A stretch of DNA of 19,646 nucleotides from Thermoplasmata archaeon (lineage in GTDB: Archaea; Thermoplasmatota; E2; UBA202; DSCA01), in assembly GCA_008297795.1 (NCBI GenBank), contig VBQP01000005.1, positions 1 through 19,646 on the forward strand, in the 5' to 3' direction. The stretch's first letter is position 1; every line of letters starts with the position of its first letter. Below the pieces are notes generated by a model that did no database searches, was not told the DNA's origin, and saw only the letters and a program-made list of their open reading frames with translations. This document shows, in pieces, positions 1-8,100 of this stretch. Made by a program: the position numbers and the translations under genes.

Positions 1-386
1 ACGCAAAACTCCTCAACTGGCCCATTCTTCCCCTTGTCGGAGGAAGCAATCCCGAGATGCAGTTCATACATGAGGACGACATCGGAAGGGCGTATGAATT
101 TTTCCTCTTGAACACTCATGAGGGAATTTTCAACATCGTTGGAGAGGGGACGATAACATGGAAGGAGGTGATAGAGACTGCGGGAAAGAGGGCAGTGAAA
201 ATGCCCGACTCCGTGCTCTACCCTCTTTTGAAGGCGCTATGGAGCCTCCACCTGGTTCAGATTCCTCCTGAAATACTGGATTTTGTGAAATATCCGTGGG
301 TTGCATCCGGGGAGAAGGCGAAAAAGGCAGGATTTGTGCCGCAGTACAGTTCAAAAGAAGCCCTTCTTTCATTCCTCAAAAGGTAA
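1..386 (+). CDS. NAD-dependent epimerase/dehydratase (extended SDR), C-terminal part
   Basis: The reading frame is open from position 3 to the TAA at 384-386, so only the last 127 residues are visible and the true start lies before the window. The segment QFIHEDDIGRAYEF matches the motif of extended short-chain dehydrogenase/reductases (nucleotide-sugar epimerases and dehydratases) that follows the substrate-binding region. It precedes the usual small C-terminal alpha/beta subdomain, seen here as FNIVGEGTITWKEV. The Rossmann glycine motif and the catalytic Tyr-x-x-x-Lys would lie upstream and cannot be checked. The substrate is therefore unknown. Cell-envelope sugar or lipid metabolism is typical of the family but is only inferred. 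An ATG at 57 is internal to the family alignment and is not the start. Confidence 0.8.
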   Translation, partial: AKLLNWPILPLVGGSNPEMQFIHEDDIGRAYEFFLLNTHEGIFNIVGEGTITWKEVIETAGKRAVKMPDSVLYPLLKALWSLHLVQIPPEILDFVKYPWVASGEKAKKAGFVPQYSSKEALLSFLKR

Positions 387-400
387 AAACTTTATTACCC
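387..400 (+). promoter_or_regulatory. TATA-like box of the tRNA-Pro gene
   Basis: The AT-rich element ACTTTATTA at 389-397 lies about 30 bp before the mature 5' end of tRNA-Pro at 425. That fits an archaeal TATA box with transcription starting a few bases upstream of the tRNA. It directly follows the stop codon of the epimerase gene. Assigned by position and composition only. Confidence 0.45.
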
Positions 401-424
401 CTGCGGATTTACCATTTGCTTTAG

Positions 425-497
425 GGGCCCGTGGGGTAGCTTGGCATCCTTCCAGCTTGGGGTGCTGGTAACCCGAGTTCAAATCTCGGCGGGCCCA
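425..497 (+). tRNA. tRNA-Pro (anticodon GGG)
   Basis: A complete 73-nt cloverleaf can be folded by eye. The acceptor stem GGGCCCG pairs perfectly with CGGGCCC, followed by discriminator A at 497. The D-loop carries the conserved A14 and the GG pair. The anticodon stem CCAGC/GCTGG closes the 7-nt loop TTGGGGT, with anticodon GGG. The variable loop is 4 nt (TAAC). The T-stem CCGAG/CTCGG closes the loop TTCAAAT. Anticodon GGG decodes proline CCC/CCU, and A73 is usual for tRNA-Pro. The 3' CCA is not encoded (the next bases are CTTT), and no intron is present. The D-stem has a G-U pair and one apparent U-U mismatch. The last 19 nt overlap the 3' end of the convergent trm112 gene. Confidence 0.95.
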
Positions 498-667
498 CTT
501 TCATTTATCATATATGGTATGCCATCCCTTATCTCATATTCTGCTTTGCATTCTCTGCATATGAGCATTCCTTCCAGTATGTCATCTCCCTCTTTCTCCT
601 TAACCTGCAGTTCGAGTTCACCCCTGCAGGCAGGGCAGCACATCAGCTGAACAAATTTTTCCTTCAT
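479..667 (-). CDS. Trm112-family zinc-ribbon protein
   Basis: This 62-aa protein has the Trm112 pattern: an N-terminal LMCCPACRGEL (a CPxC knuckle) and a second pair in LICRECKAEY, followed by the characteristic IRDGIPYMI ending. Trm112 proteins have no catalysis of their own. They bind and stabilise SAM-dependent methyltransferases acting on tRNA, rRNA or release factor. Which methyltransferase is the partner here cannot be told from the window. The start ATG at 667 has no Shine-Dalgarno sequence, and an AT-rich box about 22 bp upstream suggests a leaderless mRNA. It is divergent from truA (43 bp gap). Its TGA stop (plus-strand 479-481) falls within the T-loop of the convergent tRNA-Pro, so the last residues GPAEI are encoded by the tRNA's 3' arm. 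Confidence 0.82.
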   Translation of the reverse strand: MKEKFVQLMCCPACRGELELQVKEKEGDDILEGMLICRECKAEYEIRDGIPYMINESGPAEI

Positions 668-680
668 TACAATGACATAA

Positions 681-697
681 AGAAATTAAATAAAAAG
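681..697. promoter_or_regulatory. Shared TATA-like element between divergent trm112 and truA
   Basis: The AT-only tract at 683-696 reads TTAAATAAA on the plus strand and TTTATTTAA on the minus strand. Its centre is about 22 bp from each of the two divergent start codons (711 and 667), and it is the only good TATA candidate in the 43-bp gap. The spacing is slightly short of the usual 24-27 bp. Both transcripts would be leaderless or nearly so. Confidence 0.45.
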
Positions 698-710
698 TTG
701 ATTACATGAC

Positions 711-1502
711 ATGCGCCTTGCGTTGAAAATCGCATATGACGGAACCCTCTATCATGGATATGCACGCCAGCCGGGAATTGAGACAATAGAAGGGGCGCTG
801 GAAAAAAGACTCAGAGAGATGGGGGCAATTGGGGAAGGGGAGCATCTGCAGGTTGCATCAAGGACGGACAAAGGTGTGAGCGCTGCAGGGAATGTCATTG
901 CTTTTGATACAGATATGGAAAGCGAGTCGGTGGCAAATGCCCTTGCCCACTCTTTCAGGGGAATATGGGTGCTCGGTTTTGCCGAAGTGCCAGAGGGATT
1001 CAACCCCCGCCATGCTGTAAGGAAGAAATACCGATATTATCTCTACAACGACGGCATTGATATCGGCATGTTAAAGAAAGCGGTGAGCCTTTTCATTGGC
1101 GAGCATGATTTTACCAACTTTGCAAGACTTGACGGGAGAAATCCCGTGAGGAAAATAGAAATGGCAAAAGTTTCGGGCAGGCGAATCATAAAAATAGATT
1201 TTGAGGGCAAAAGTTTTTTGTGGAACCAGGTGAGGCGCATGGTGGCTGCGGCGGAGAAGGCGGGGAGAGGCGAGGCATCTCTGGAGGAACTGCAGAACGC
1301 CCTGAACAAAAAGAGCAGAGCAAACTTCGGCATTGCGCCGCCAGAGAATCTGCTGCTCATGAATTTGTATTATAAAAAAACTTTGAAATTCCACAGCGTA
1401 GAAAAAACTTTGAAATTTATCTCAGAAATGGCGAAAAAAGCGGAGGTAAGGGCATCACTTTCGAAGGATATGGCACGTGTTTGTAGATTCCTAACGAAAT
1501 AA
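711..1502 (+). CDS. truA: tRNA pseudouridine(38-40) synthase TruA
   Basis: This 263-aa enzyme isomerises uridines at positions 38-40 in the anticodon stem-loop of many tRNAs. The N-terminal LKIAYDGTLYHGYARQ block is the family signature. SRTDKGV at residues 50-56 carries the catalytic aspartate (Asp53). KKYRYYLY and HDFTNFARLDG lead into the second half-domain, where FLWNQVRRMV is the usual conserved helix. Length is normal for archaeal TruA. The ATG at 711 is chosen because the family begins within a few residues of the YDG motif and an AT-rich box lies about 22 bp upstream, which suggests a leaderless transcript. The basic C-terminal tail contains an in-frame 9-residue direct repeat (KKTLKF then EKTLKF), which looks like a lineage-specific addition. 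It is divergent from trm112; both genes belong to tRNA maturation. Confidence 0.93.
   Translation: MRLALKIAYDGTLYHGYARQPGIETIEGALEKRLREMGAIGEGEHLQVASRTDKGVSAAGNVIAFDTDMESESVANALAHSFRGIWVLGFAEVPEGFNPRHAVRKKYRYYLYNDGIDIGMLKKAVSLFIGEHDFTNFARLDGRNPVRKIEMAKVSGRRIIKIDFEGKSFLWNQVRRMVAAAEKAGRGEASLEELQNALNKKSRANFGIAPPENLLLMNLYYKKTLKFHSVEKTLKFISEMAKKAEVRASLSKDMARVCRFLTK
1375..1417 (+). repeat. In-frame direct repeat in the truA tail
   Basis: A 16-nt word (six A then CTTTGAAATT) occurs identically at 1375-1390 and 1402-1417, with a period of 27 nt. In the truA frame this gives KTLKF twice, nine codons apart. The period is a multiple of three, so the reading frame is kept, as expected for a small tandem duplication. 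Confidence 0.8.
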
Positions 1503-1540
1503 ATATATATGCGCTTTCCATTCTCATAATTAGGTGATTG
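1500..1540 (+). promoter_or_regulatory. TATA box and Shine-Dalgarno of the secreted-protein gene
   Basis: AAATATATATG at about 1501-1511 is a good archaeal TATA box. Transcription would start near 1530. AGGTGAT at 1532-1538 matches the archaeal anti-Shine-Dalgarno and sits 6 nt before the ATG at 1545. This gene therefore has a short leader, unlike its leaderless neighbours. Confidence 0.55.
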
Positions 1541-1544
1541 TATA

Positions 1545-2243
1545 ATGAAGATGAATGCATTTAGGTTGGGTTTGGCTTTGGGAATAGTGGTACTTCTGGT
1601 CGCTCCGGCACTTTCAATACCTGTGTCTTCGAGCAGCGAGCAAAAGGTTGTTCCAATAACCTGCTCTGTGGTGAAGCCGAACGGAGGGGCTGCATCTGTG
1701 CAGAAGGCGATAACTGTGAAAGATGCAAAGATACTGTCCCAGAAAATGAACGAGGCTGCTCAGTCCTTCAGGGTTCTGTATTCCAATTCTTCAGATGAAG
1801 AGAAAGACAGGGCAAGAGAAATCATAGAGAATGCTGTCAATATGCTCGTTGACCTGGGGATAGTACCTGCAGAATATGCAACATATCTTGTGAATGTGCT
1901 GCTGTGGCCATGCGGTCCTTCACACGGGTTTGACATATTTACGCCAATAATAAGTGTGGGACAGGGATGCTCATGGATTCCGCTCTATCCCGGAGAGGCA
2001 TTTCTGGGAATGATGCTCAGACCAATATTTGTGCTGTATCCCATGGTCGGTTATACCGGCTCTTTGAGCGTGAATCTCATTCCGCCAAGAATAGAATACT
2101 GGGACCTTGTGGGACCACAGGTATTCATGGCATGGGGATTCACAGGGCTTTATATCAACTTCGGGAAGATAGGGCTCGGAGTTCCCAACACAAACTTCAT
2201 GCTTGGCTATTCTATTGCCACAGCAGGAATAAGCCTGTTATAG
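1545..2243 (+). CDS. Secreted or membrane-anchored protein of unknown function
   Basis: I do not recognise this 232-aa protein. Residues 1-24 form a clear signal peptide: basic start MKMNAFR, hydrophobic core LGLALGIVVLLVAPAL, then Ser/Pro-rich sequence. Residues 50-118 are charged and probably helical, with a potential N-glycosylation site NSS at 81. Residues 119-232 are rich in Gly, Pro and aromatics, with Cys123 and Cys142 spaced 19 apart and a further Cys40. This last part (for example GYTGSLSV and GFTGLYINFG) looks like short beta strands separated by glycines rather than standard transmembrane helices. The gene has its own TATA box, a Shine-Dalgarno sequence (AGGTGAT) and a likely U-tract terminator, so it seems to be a single-gene transcript. 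Export is well supported; function is unknown. Confidence 0.75.
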   Translation: MKMNAFRLGLALGIVVLLVAPALSIPVSSSSEQKVVPITCSVVKPNGGAASVQKAITVKDAKILSQKMNEAAQSFRVLYSNSSDEEKDRAREIIENAVNMLVDLGIVPAEYATYLVNVLLWPCGPSHGFDIFTPIISVGQGCSWIPLYPGEAFLGMMLRPIFVLYPMVGYTGSLSVNLIPPRIEYWDLVGPQVFMAWGFTGLYINFGKIGLGVPNTNFMLGYSIATAGISLL

Positions 2244-2278
2244 GCTTCTCTTTTCCCTCCTTAATTAAAATTTTTTGA
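2244..2278 (+). terminator. Probable U-tract terminator
   Basis: After the stop codon at 2243 the plus strand carries a pyrimidine-rich run, then AATTAAAATTTTTTG. The T6 tract resembles archaeal intrinsic terminators, which need a U-tract rather than a hairpin. It separates the secreted-protein gene from the ubiA-family promoter. Confidence 0.4.
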
Positions 2279-2283
2279 TGCTA

Positions 2284-2316
2284 AGATTTATTAATGACAT
2301 GTGTATTTAGATTTTA
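2284..2316 (+). promoter_or_regulatory. TATA box of the UbiA-family gene
   Basis: TTTATTAA at 2287-2294 is centred 26 bp before the ATG at 2317. This predicts transcription starting at or within a base or two of the start codon. No Shine-Dalgarno is present, so the mRNA is probably leaderless. Confidence 0.6.
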
Positions 2317-3231
2317 ATGGGTGGACAAATTAAGGCGTGGCTACAACTGGTTAGACCGTTTACTCTCATAGCACCTTTCATAGCAGTATTTTTTGGAGTA
2401 ATCATACAGCTGGCGGCATACGGGGATTTATCCTCATTCCTGCCAAATTTGCATATCATAATATTTGCGGCTCTTGCCCTTTCCGCTGCTCAGGCAGTGG
2501 GACAGATACTCAATCAGATAGAGGATGTGGAGATAGACATACTGAACCATAAGGATTATCGCCCCATACCTAGCGGAAAGATAAGCGTGCCCCAGGCAGA
2601 GATTGTGACATGGGCTCTTGCAATATTTTCCATAATTGTGGGCTTTGCAGTTAGCAACTACTACGGGATATTCATGGTCGTATTCCTGCTGTTTGGCATA
2701 TTGTACAACCTCGAGCCATTCAGAATGAAGAGGCGTTTGTGGATAAACACTATATCCCTCTCTCTTTCACGAGGGCTCCTCCCGCTTCCTGCTGCATGGA
2801 GCATATTCGGCAATCCAGGAGATGCGTCGCCATGGCTTCTCGGAAGTATAATGGCTCTCTGGGTGCTTGCATGGCAGAATACAAAGGACATAGATGATGT
2901 TAAGGGAGACAGGGATTGCGGGATAATGACGCCTGTTGTTTATCACAGATGGAAAACTCTTACCCGCATAATAGGGATTCTCTCATTTCTCACATTCGCA
3001 ACACTTGCTTTCTACATTGCATCGGGATGGCTTCCCCCAAACATGGCGGCGCTGTTTGTCCTTGCTTTTCCGACCGCCTGGATGTTTTATAAAATGGCAA
3101 GAAACAACATATCGCTCACAACTCTTGAGAATAACGAACTTTGGGCATCATTTTACCTCACTCTTGCAGGATTTTATATAGTGGCTGCTGCGGCGTATCT
3201 GATGAGCTCTTACCTCACACTGTTTTCCTGA
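2317..3231 (+). CDS. UbiA-family prenyltransferase
   Basis: This 304-aa integral membrane protein has about eight or nine hydrophobic segments. Both aspartate-rich motifs of the UbiA superfamily are present. The first is N66-x3-D70-x3-D74 (NQIEDVEID), followed by YRPIPSGKIS. The second is DIDDVKGDRDCG around residues 191-201. The family binds a prenyl diphosphate through Mg2+ at these motifs and transfers the prenyl group to an aromatic or polar acceptor. In archaea the best-known member is digeranylgeranylglyceryl phosphate synthase, which adds the second ether-linked chain of membrane lipids. The RPIPSG motif is compatible with that, but quinone- or tetrapyrrole-specific members look similar, so I leave the substrate open. 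The ATG at 2317 fits a leaderless transcript. The 3' end overlaps the convergent elp3 by 22 bp. Confidence 0.85.
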   Translation: MGGQIKAWLQLVRPFTLIAPFIAVFFGVIIQLAAYGDLSSFLPNLHIIIFAALALSAAQAVGQILNQIEDVEIDILNHKDYRPIPSGKISVPQAEIVTWALAIFSIIVGFAVSNYYGIFMVVFLLFGILYNLEPFRMKRRLWINTISLSLSRGLLPLPAAWSIFGNPGDASPWLLGSIMALWVLAWQNTKDIDDVKGDRDCGIMTPVVYHRWKTLTRIIGILSFLTFATLAFYIASGWLPPNMAALFVLAFPTAWMFYKMARNNISLTTLENNELWASFYLTLAGFYIVAAAAYLMSSYLTLFS

Positions 3232-4832
3232 TCCAGTTTTTTGCTCATGTAGACGCCGTCCCTCTCATATCCCAGTTTTTTGTAGTATTCCCTCACACCT
3301 ATTCCACTCAATACAAGTATTTTTTCCTTTCCCGCCTCTCTTGCAATCTCCTCTGCCTCCCTCAGAAGTTTTCTTCCATAACCTCTGTGCTGCCACTCTC
3401 CATCCGCCTTCTCTCCTATCGGCACAATTGAGCCACTGACTCTCAACTCCCTTACCACTGCATCGTTATCTCCTATCTCGGGGCGGTGGGGCAGGGCGGG
3501 GAAGCGCAGGCGGCAGTATCCCACTATGGTATCATTTTTTGTGTCCTCAAAGGAAAGAAATATTTCTTTTCCTCCGCCTGCTTCATACTCTCGTCTTACC
3601 ATCTCCACTTCTTCTATCTTCAGTTTGTCTTTGTATTCCCTGTGCCCAACCTCCCTGCATCTGATGCACCTGCATTTGTTTCCCTCTTTTTCCATTTTGA
3701 GGTGTACAAGCTGGCGCAGGTTGCTTTTTTTGACACCTGCATCTATCAGGTTTGACGGTATGTCCCTCTCAACTCTCTGTATGCGCACCCATTCTGGCAC
3801 ATATTTTTTCATTTCTGAAATAATTTCTACAGCCTCCTCTGTATCAAGCGGCTTGTATCCCCCTTTTTTCCATTTCTGGTAAAGTAAAGATGGCTTTACT
3901 ACAAGGGTGGGGTAAATTTTCAGCATGTCGGGCATGAAATTGCTGTCGCTGAACATTCGTTTGAAGGATTCAATGTCCTTTTCCCTATTGCTTCCTGGCA
4001 ATCCGGGCATTATATGGTAGCATACCTTCAAGCCGGAGTCTCTTGCTATCCTTGTTGCATCTGCAGTGTCAGAAACGGTGTGTCCTCTCCTCATTTCATA
4101 AAGAACGGAATCGTTCAGAATCTGCGCTCCGAGCTCTACCCTTGTCGCTCCTATTTCGAGAGCCCTGTCTACGTGCTGCAGTCTGAACCAGTCGGGTCTT
4201 GTCTCAACTGTAAGGCCCACGCATCTGTGTGTCGCCTTTTCGTTCAGAATCTTTGCATCTTCAAGACTTTTCGACACCTTTCCGTTCATTGCGTCATAGC
4301 AGCGCTTTGCAAACCACTCCTGGTAATAAAAATCACGGGCAGTGAAAGTCCCTCCCATTATTATGAGTTCGATTTTATCGGCAGTATGTCCCACAACCTC
4401 AAGTTGTTTTATCCTGTCATTTGTTTGCATGAATGGGTCATAGTTGTTCATGCTTGCACGCTGTGCGGCAGGCTCCCTTCCTGTATAACTCTGGGCAGAA
4501 AATGGCGGTCCTCCCGGACACGGGATGCATCTTCCGTGAGGGCATGGGTGGGGATCTGTCATTACTGCAACAACTGCCACCCCCGAGAGAGTTCTCACAG
4601 GCTTCTTCTGGAGCAAACCTTTTAATTCCTTCTTCCTCTCGTCCGGAATGTGCATCAAAATCTGTGCATTCGTGGGCATTGTGGTTATGCCGTTTTCCCT
4701 GCACCACTTTTTCTTTAACTTCTCTATGGAGCGTTTATCCTCTATTATCCCCTGCTCCATGCCATATATTATTTCCTCCGAGAGTTCCTTTAACTTATCT
4801 GAAAAATTTTTTCGAAGGCTGCTATCTTTCAT
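3210..4832 (-). CDS. elp3: Archaeal Elp3: radical-SAM / acetyltransferase tRNA-modifying enzyme
   Basis: This 540-aa protein has the full Elp3 architecture. Residues 78-390 form the radical-SAM domain. The 4Fe-4S cysteines are C97, C102 and C105 (CPHGRCIPC), followed by the Elp3 landmarks PCPGGP, AQSYTGREP and LIIMGGTFTARD. CRCIRCREVGH near residue 400 is the zinc-binding linker. The GNAT acetyltransferase domain follows, with YGRKLLREAEEIA as the acetyl-CoA binding loop and YYKKLGYE near the end. Elp3 modifies the wobble uridine (U34) of tRNAs by adding a carboxymethyl-type group from acetyl-CoA, and archaeal Elp3 acts without the other Elongator subunits. The ATG at 4832 follows the TAA of the upstream coiled-coil gene with no intervening base, so the two are surely co-transcribed. 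The 3' end overlaps the convergent prenyltransferase gene. Confidence 0.95.
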   Translation of the reverse strand: MKDSSLRKNFSDKLKELSEEIIYGMEQGIIEDKRSIEKLKKKWCRENGITTMPTNAQILMHIPDERKKELKGLLQKKPVRTLSGVAVVAVMTDPHPCPHGRCIPCPGGPPFSAQSYTGREPAAQRASMNNYDPFMQTNDRIKQLEVVGHTADKIELIIMGGTFTARDFYYQEWFAKRCYDAMNGKVSKSLEDAKILNEKATHRCVGLTVETRPDWFRLQHVDRALEIGATRVELGAQILNDSVLYEMRRGHTVSDTADATRIARDSGLKVCYHIMPGLPGSNREKDIESFKRMFSDSNFMPDMLKIYPTLVVKPSLLYQKWKKGGYKPLDTEEAVEIISEMKKYVPEWVRIQRVERDIPSNLIDAGVKKSNLRQLVHLKMEKEGNKCRCIRCREVGHREYKDKLKIEEVEMVRREYEAGGGKEIFLSFEDTKNDTIVGYCRLRFPALPHRPEIGDNDAVVRELRVSGSIVPIGEKADGEWQHRGYGRKLLREAEEIAREAGKEKILVLSGIGVREYYKKLGYERDGVYMSKKLDQENSVR

Positions 4833-5126
4833 TTACGTATATGCCATACCACTTTCACTTTCTATTCTTTCGTTATCAGAATTGTATTTTTCCATGATAT
4901 CTTCTTTTTCAACAAATGTTTCTCTGAGGCGGGCTATGCGCTTCTTGAATTCGCTATCCTGTATGTGCATCTCTTCGTAAATCTTGCTTATTAACTTTAC
5001 CAGGTCGGCAAATATGGGGAAAAGGGCTTCCTGAGTTTCATAAACTTCTTCAAGCATTGCCTCATTATACCTGATTTCATCCTCCAGTTCCTTTATTTTT
5101 TTCAAAACGTCCTTATTTGCCTTCAT
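4833..5126 (-). CDS. 97-aa coiled-coil protein upstream of elp3
   Basis: This small, highly charged protein has no recognisable family. Residues 1-35 and 55-90 have heptad-like spacing of hydrophobics among Lys/Glu (for example VLKKIKELEDEIRYNEAMLEEV and then FKKRIARLRETFVEKEDIM). They flank a more hydrophobic middle around LFPIFADLVKLISKIYEEM. An antiparallel helical hairpin or a dimeric coiled coil is likely. It lacks cysteines, a signal peptide and membrane segments, so it is cytoplasmic. AGGAGATG lies 7 nt before the ATG and is a strong Shine-Dalgarno, suggesting translation from a longer mRNA. Its TAA stop abuts the ATG of elp3 with no spacer, so the two proteins are translationally coupled. 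A role as an Elp3 partner is only a guess. Confidence 0.75.
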   Translation of the reverse strand: MKANKDVLKKIKELEDEIRYNEAMLEEVYETQEALFPIFADLVKLISKIYEEMHIQDSEFKKRIARLRETFVEKEDIMEKYNSDNERIESESGMAYT

Positions 5127-5167
5127 GATTTTTCATCTCCTGGAAATTGTGAAAAAGGCAGGGGTTA

Positions 5168-8100
5168 TTAAACTTTCTTATCCCTCCTTTTCAACAGCAT
5201 TACAGAGATAACTATGCCTGCAAGCAATGCGATCAACTCGAATCCGGGCGTGCTGCCGCCGGAAGTTATCTCTATCGTTTTTGTTACCGTGCTTTCCCCA
5301 CCTTCATTGTCTTTCACGGTAAGCGTTACAGTATATTTTCCTTTCTCATCATAGGAATGCTGAGGATTCTGCTTGTCTGATGCTGTTCCATCTCCAAAGT
5401 CCCAGTGCCATGATACTATTTCTCCGTCATCTGTTGATGCATCTGTGAAGTTTATTTTTTCGCCAGCAGATGCTTTTTCCGGTATGAAGAAAAATTCTGC
5501 AGTTGGGAGAGCATTTGAAACCGTGATTTTTACCGTCGCCGTCGATTTTTCGCCCGAGTCATCTGTGACGGTCAGTGTGACTGCATATATGCCGCTCTCA
5601 TGGTATATGTGCTGCGGATTCTCTTCATCTGAAGTTGTTCCATCACCGAAATCCCATGTCCAGTTCACCACACTTCCGTCAGAATCAGTGGAGCCATCTG
5701 TGAATTGTATTGTATCTGATGTGGCAGGGTTTTCTGGAGAGAAACTGAAGTTTGCTTCAGGAGGAAGATTCAGTACCTCAACTGTTGTGTTATAACTGCT
5801 GTTTTCTCCGCTTGCATCCTCTATAAAGAGGGATATGTTGTACACCCCGCTGTGGGAATATGCATGGAACGGATTCTGCTCGCTCGAGGTGTTCCCATCT
5901 CCAAAGTCCCAGTGCCATGATTTTATATCTCCTTCACCATTTGGGTCTGTCGAACGATCCATGAAGTAAACTTTGTCCCCAGAGAAAGGAGACGGTGGAT
6001 AATATGAGAACAGGGCAGACGGGGGGCTGTTGGGGATGGAGGATGCATTTTCATACAACTCCATCAGCGGATATCTGTCTGCAATTCCACTTCCGGATAT
6101 CTTGTAAGGAATATCGCCTATTCCATCACTACCTGATATGTTTTGCTCGCTTCCCTTGTATTCGTCTGTGCCGGAATAATCGCTCCAGTAATTTCCTCCA
6201 GATGGATATCCATTATCCCATGAGTTGTTGATACCATTGTCAAATGCATTCTCTACATTATACGCAAAATTGTTATGATATATTCTGTTATTATTTCCTT
6301 TCTCGATACCGGCGCCGTAAACATTTTTCCAGAAAGAGCAATTCCTTATTTCATTTTCATCTGCATTCAAATTCAAGCCATAGAGGTTGTGATGTATGAG
6401 CGATTCAGTTAAGATATTTGATGATGAATTTGCAATATCTATTCCGTCTGTATTGTTGTATATTGTGCACATTTGTATTGCATTGCCAGAGCCATCTTCA
6501 ATATATATGCCTCTCACATTCTCGAAAATTGAGCAGTTGAATATTTCGGCATATGACGAAGAGTTCATCAAAATGCCGTAGGTGTTGTTATATGCACTGC
6601 AATTTGTTATGCCTGCATTGTCGGAATTGTAAATCAAAATGCCTTTGTCGTTCTCCATGAAATTGCATTTTTCGGCTGAAAGAGACGAATTCACAGCGTA
6701 AATTCCATGGGTGTTGTTCATGAAAGAACAATTTGTGGCATTTAGTGAAGAATCGTATGAATTTATTCCTGTGGTGCTACTGGCAAATATGCAATTTTTT
6801 GCATAAATTTCTGAGTGATATGAATAAACTCCTGTATTGCTGCTGTTGAATTCATTGTTGAATAACTCCATGCCCTTAGACCCGGAAATGTTTATACCAT
6901 GAGCATTTCCCCATATGCTGTTTCCCGATATGTTTTCTGACTCTGAATTAATAACTTTTATTCCGCATTCCTGGTCATATATGCTGCTGTGGAGTATGGA
7001 ATTGCTGTCTGACTCGAACAGTCGTATGCCGCTGTTCTCATTCTGGTAGAGCGTGAGGTTTTCAATGACATTGGAATCCACATTTTCTATATTTATTCCG
7101 AGCCAGTTGAGGTATATGCGGCTGTCGATTATTTCAAAATTACCCTCTTCCTTACCAATGCTGTATGCATTTATTCCGCGCTGCCCGTTGGAGAATATGT
7201 CACAGTTGGTAATTGAAATATCATGTGAGGAGCGGAATATTGCTCCGTCGTTGGCATTGCATGAAATTTTTGTGCTTTTCATATCTATGCCTTTTGATGA
7301 TATTACGAGCATTCCATCCATATTGTCGGAGAAATTACTCCCGGCTATTGAGAAATCGCTTGAATTCACGACAAGAATCCCTTCCCCGTTGTTTTCAGTT
7401 GAGACGTTAAGCGAAAAATTGGCGCAATTTATTAGGGCAAGGTATCCTGCCATACTGTTTATTGCACCTCCCGAACTGTTGACAATATAATACACAGACA
7501 TTCCGTTTACCTTATTTGATGCGTCCATGTCCTCATAGAAGTGAGCAACTTCACTTCCCTCCATATCAATTCCGTAATCATTTCCGTTGAACTCGTTTTC
7601 CGCAAACTTGTTCAGAGGCGAATATGAAATGAGCAAGCCAAGATGGCTGTATTTGAATTCATTTCCCGAGACGGTATTGTGCCCGCTGTTCATCATTTCC
7701 ATTGCTGTCGAACTGTCTCCAACTGTATTGTTTTTGATGGTATTGTGGAAGGAATTTGACATAGAGATACCTTTATCGTTCGAGGAAAGGGTAGAGTTTG
7801 AGATTGTATTGTAACTGGAATTTTCAACATATATCCCGCAATCATTACCTGTGGCAGACAGGTTTTCCATTGAGGAGTAGGAAGAATTGTAGAGATAGAC
7901 GCCATATTTATTTCCGGTGATGGAAAGATTCATTCCCTGCCCGTTCCACCCAGATGCATATATTCCGTATTCATTATTCTGAATAAAGCAATTCTCTATT
8001 TTCCCCTGCCCGTGTATCTTAATGCCAACACCGTTTCCAGATATGAGTGAGTTTCTTACCAGGATATCGGAATTATATGGGTTTATCCCGGCATTGATTT

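Noticed and set aside
441..650. Plus-strand open frame across the tRNA and the trm112 region
   Set aside because: It runs through a confident tRNA and is antisense to the Trm112 zinc-ribbon gene; the translation has no family features.
1967..2278. 103-aa frame overlapping the secreted-protein gene
   Set aside because: It is a frame-shifted shadow of the C-terminal half; the signal-peptide frame has the promoter, the Shine-Dalgarno and coherent composition.
2317..3231. Firm naming as digeranylgeranylglyceryl phosphate synthase
   Set aside because: Both Asp-rich motifs fit any UbiA member; no residue I can see separates the lipid enzyme from quinone- or tetrapyrrole-type paralogs.
4014..4625. 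203-aa plus-strand open frame with many Cys
   Set aside because: It is antisense to the conserved radical-SAM core of elp3 and is explained as a shadow of that gene's codon pattern.
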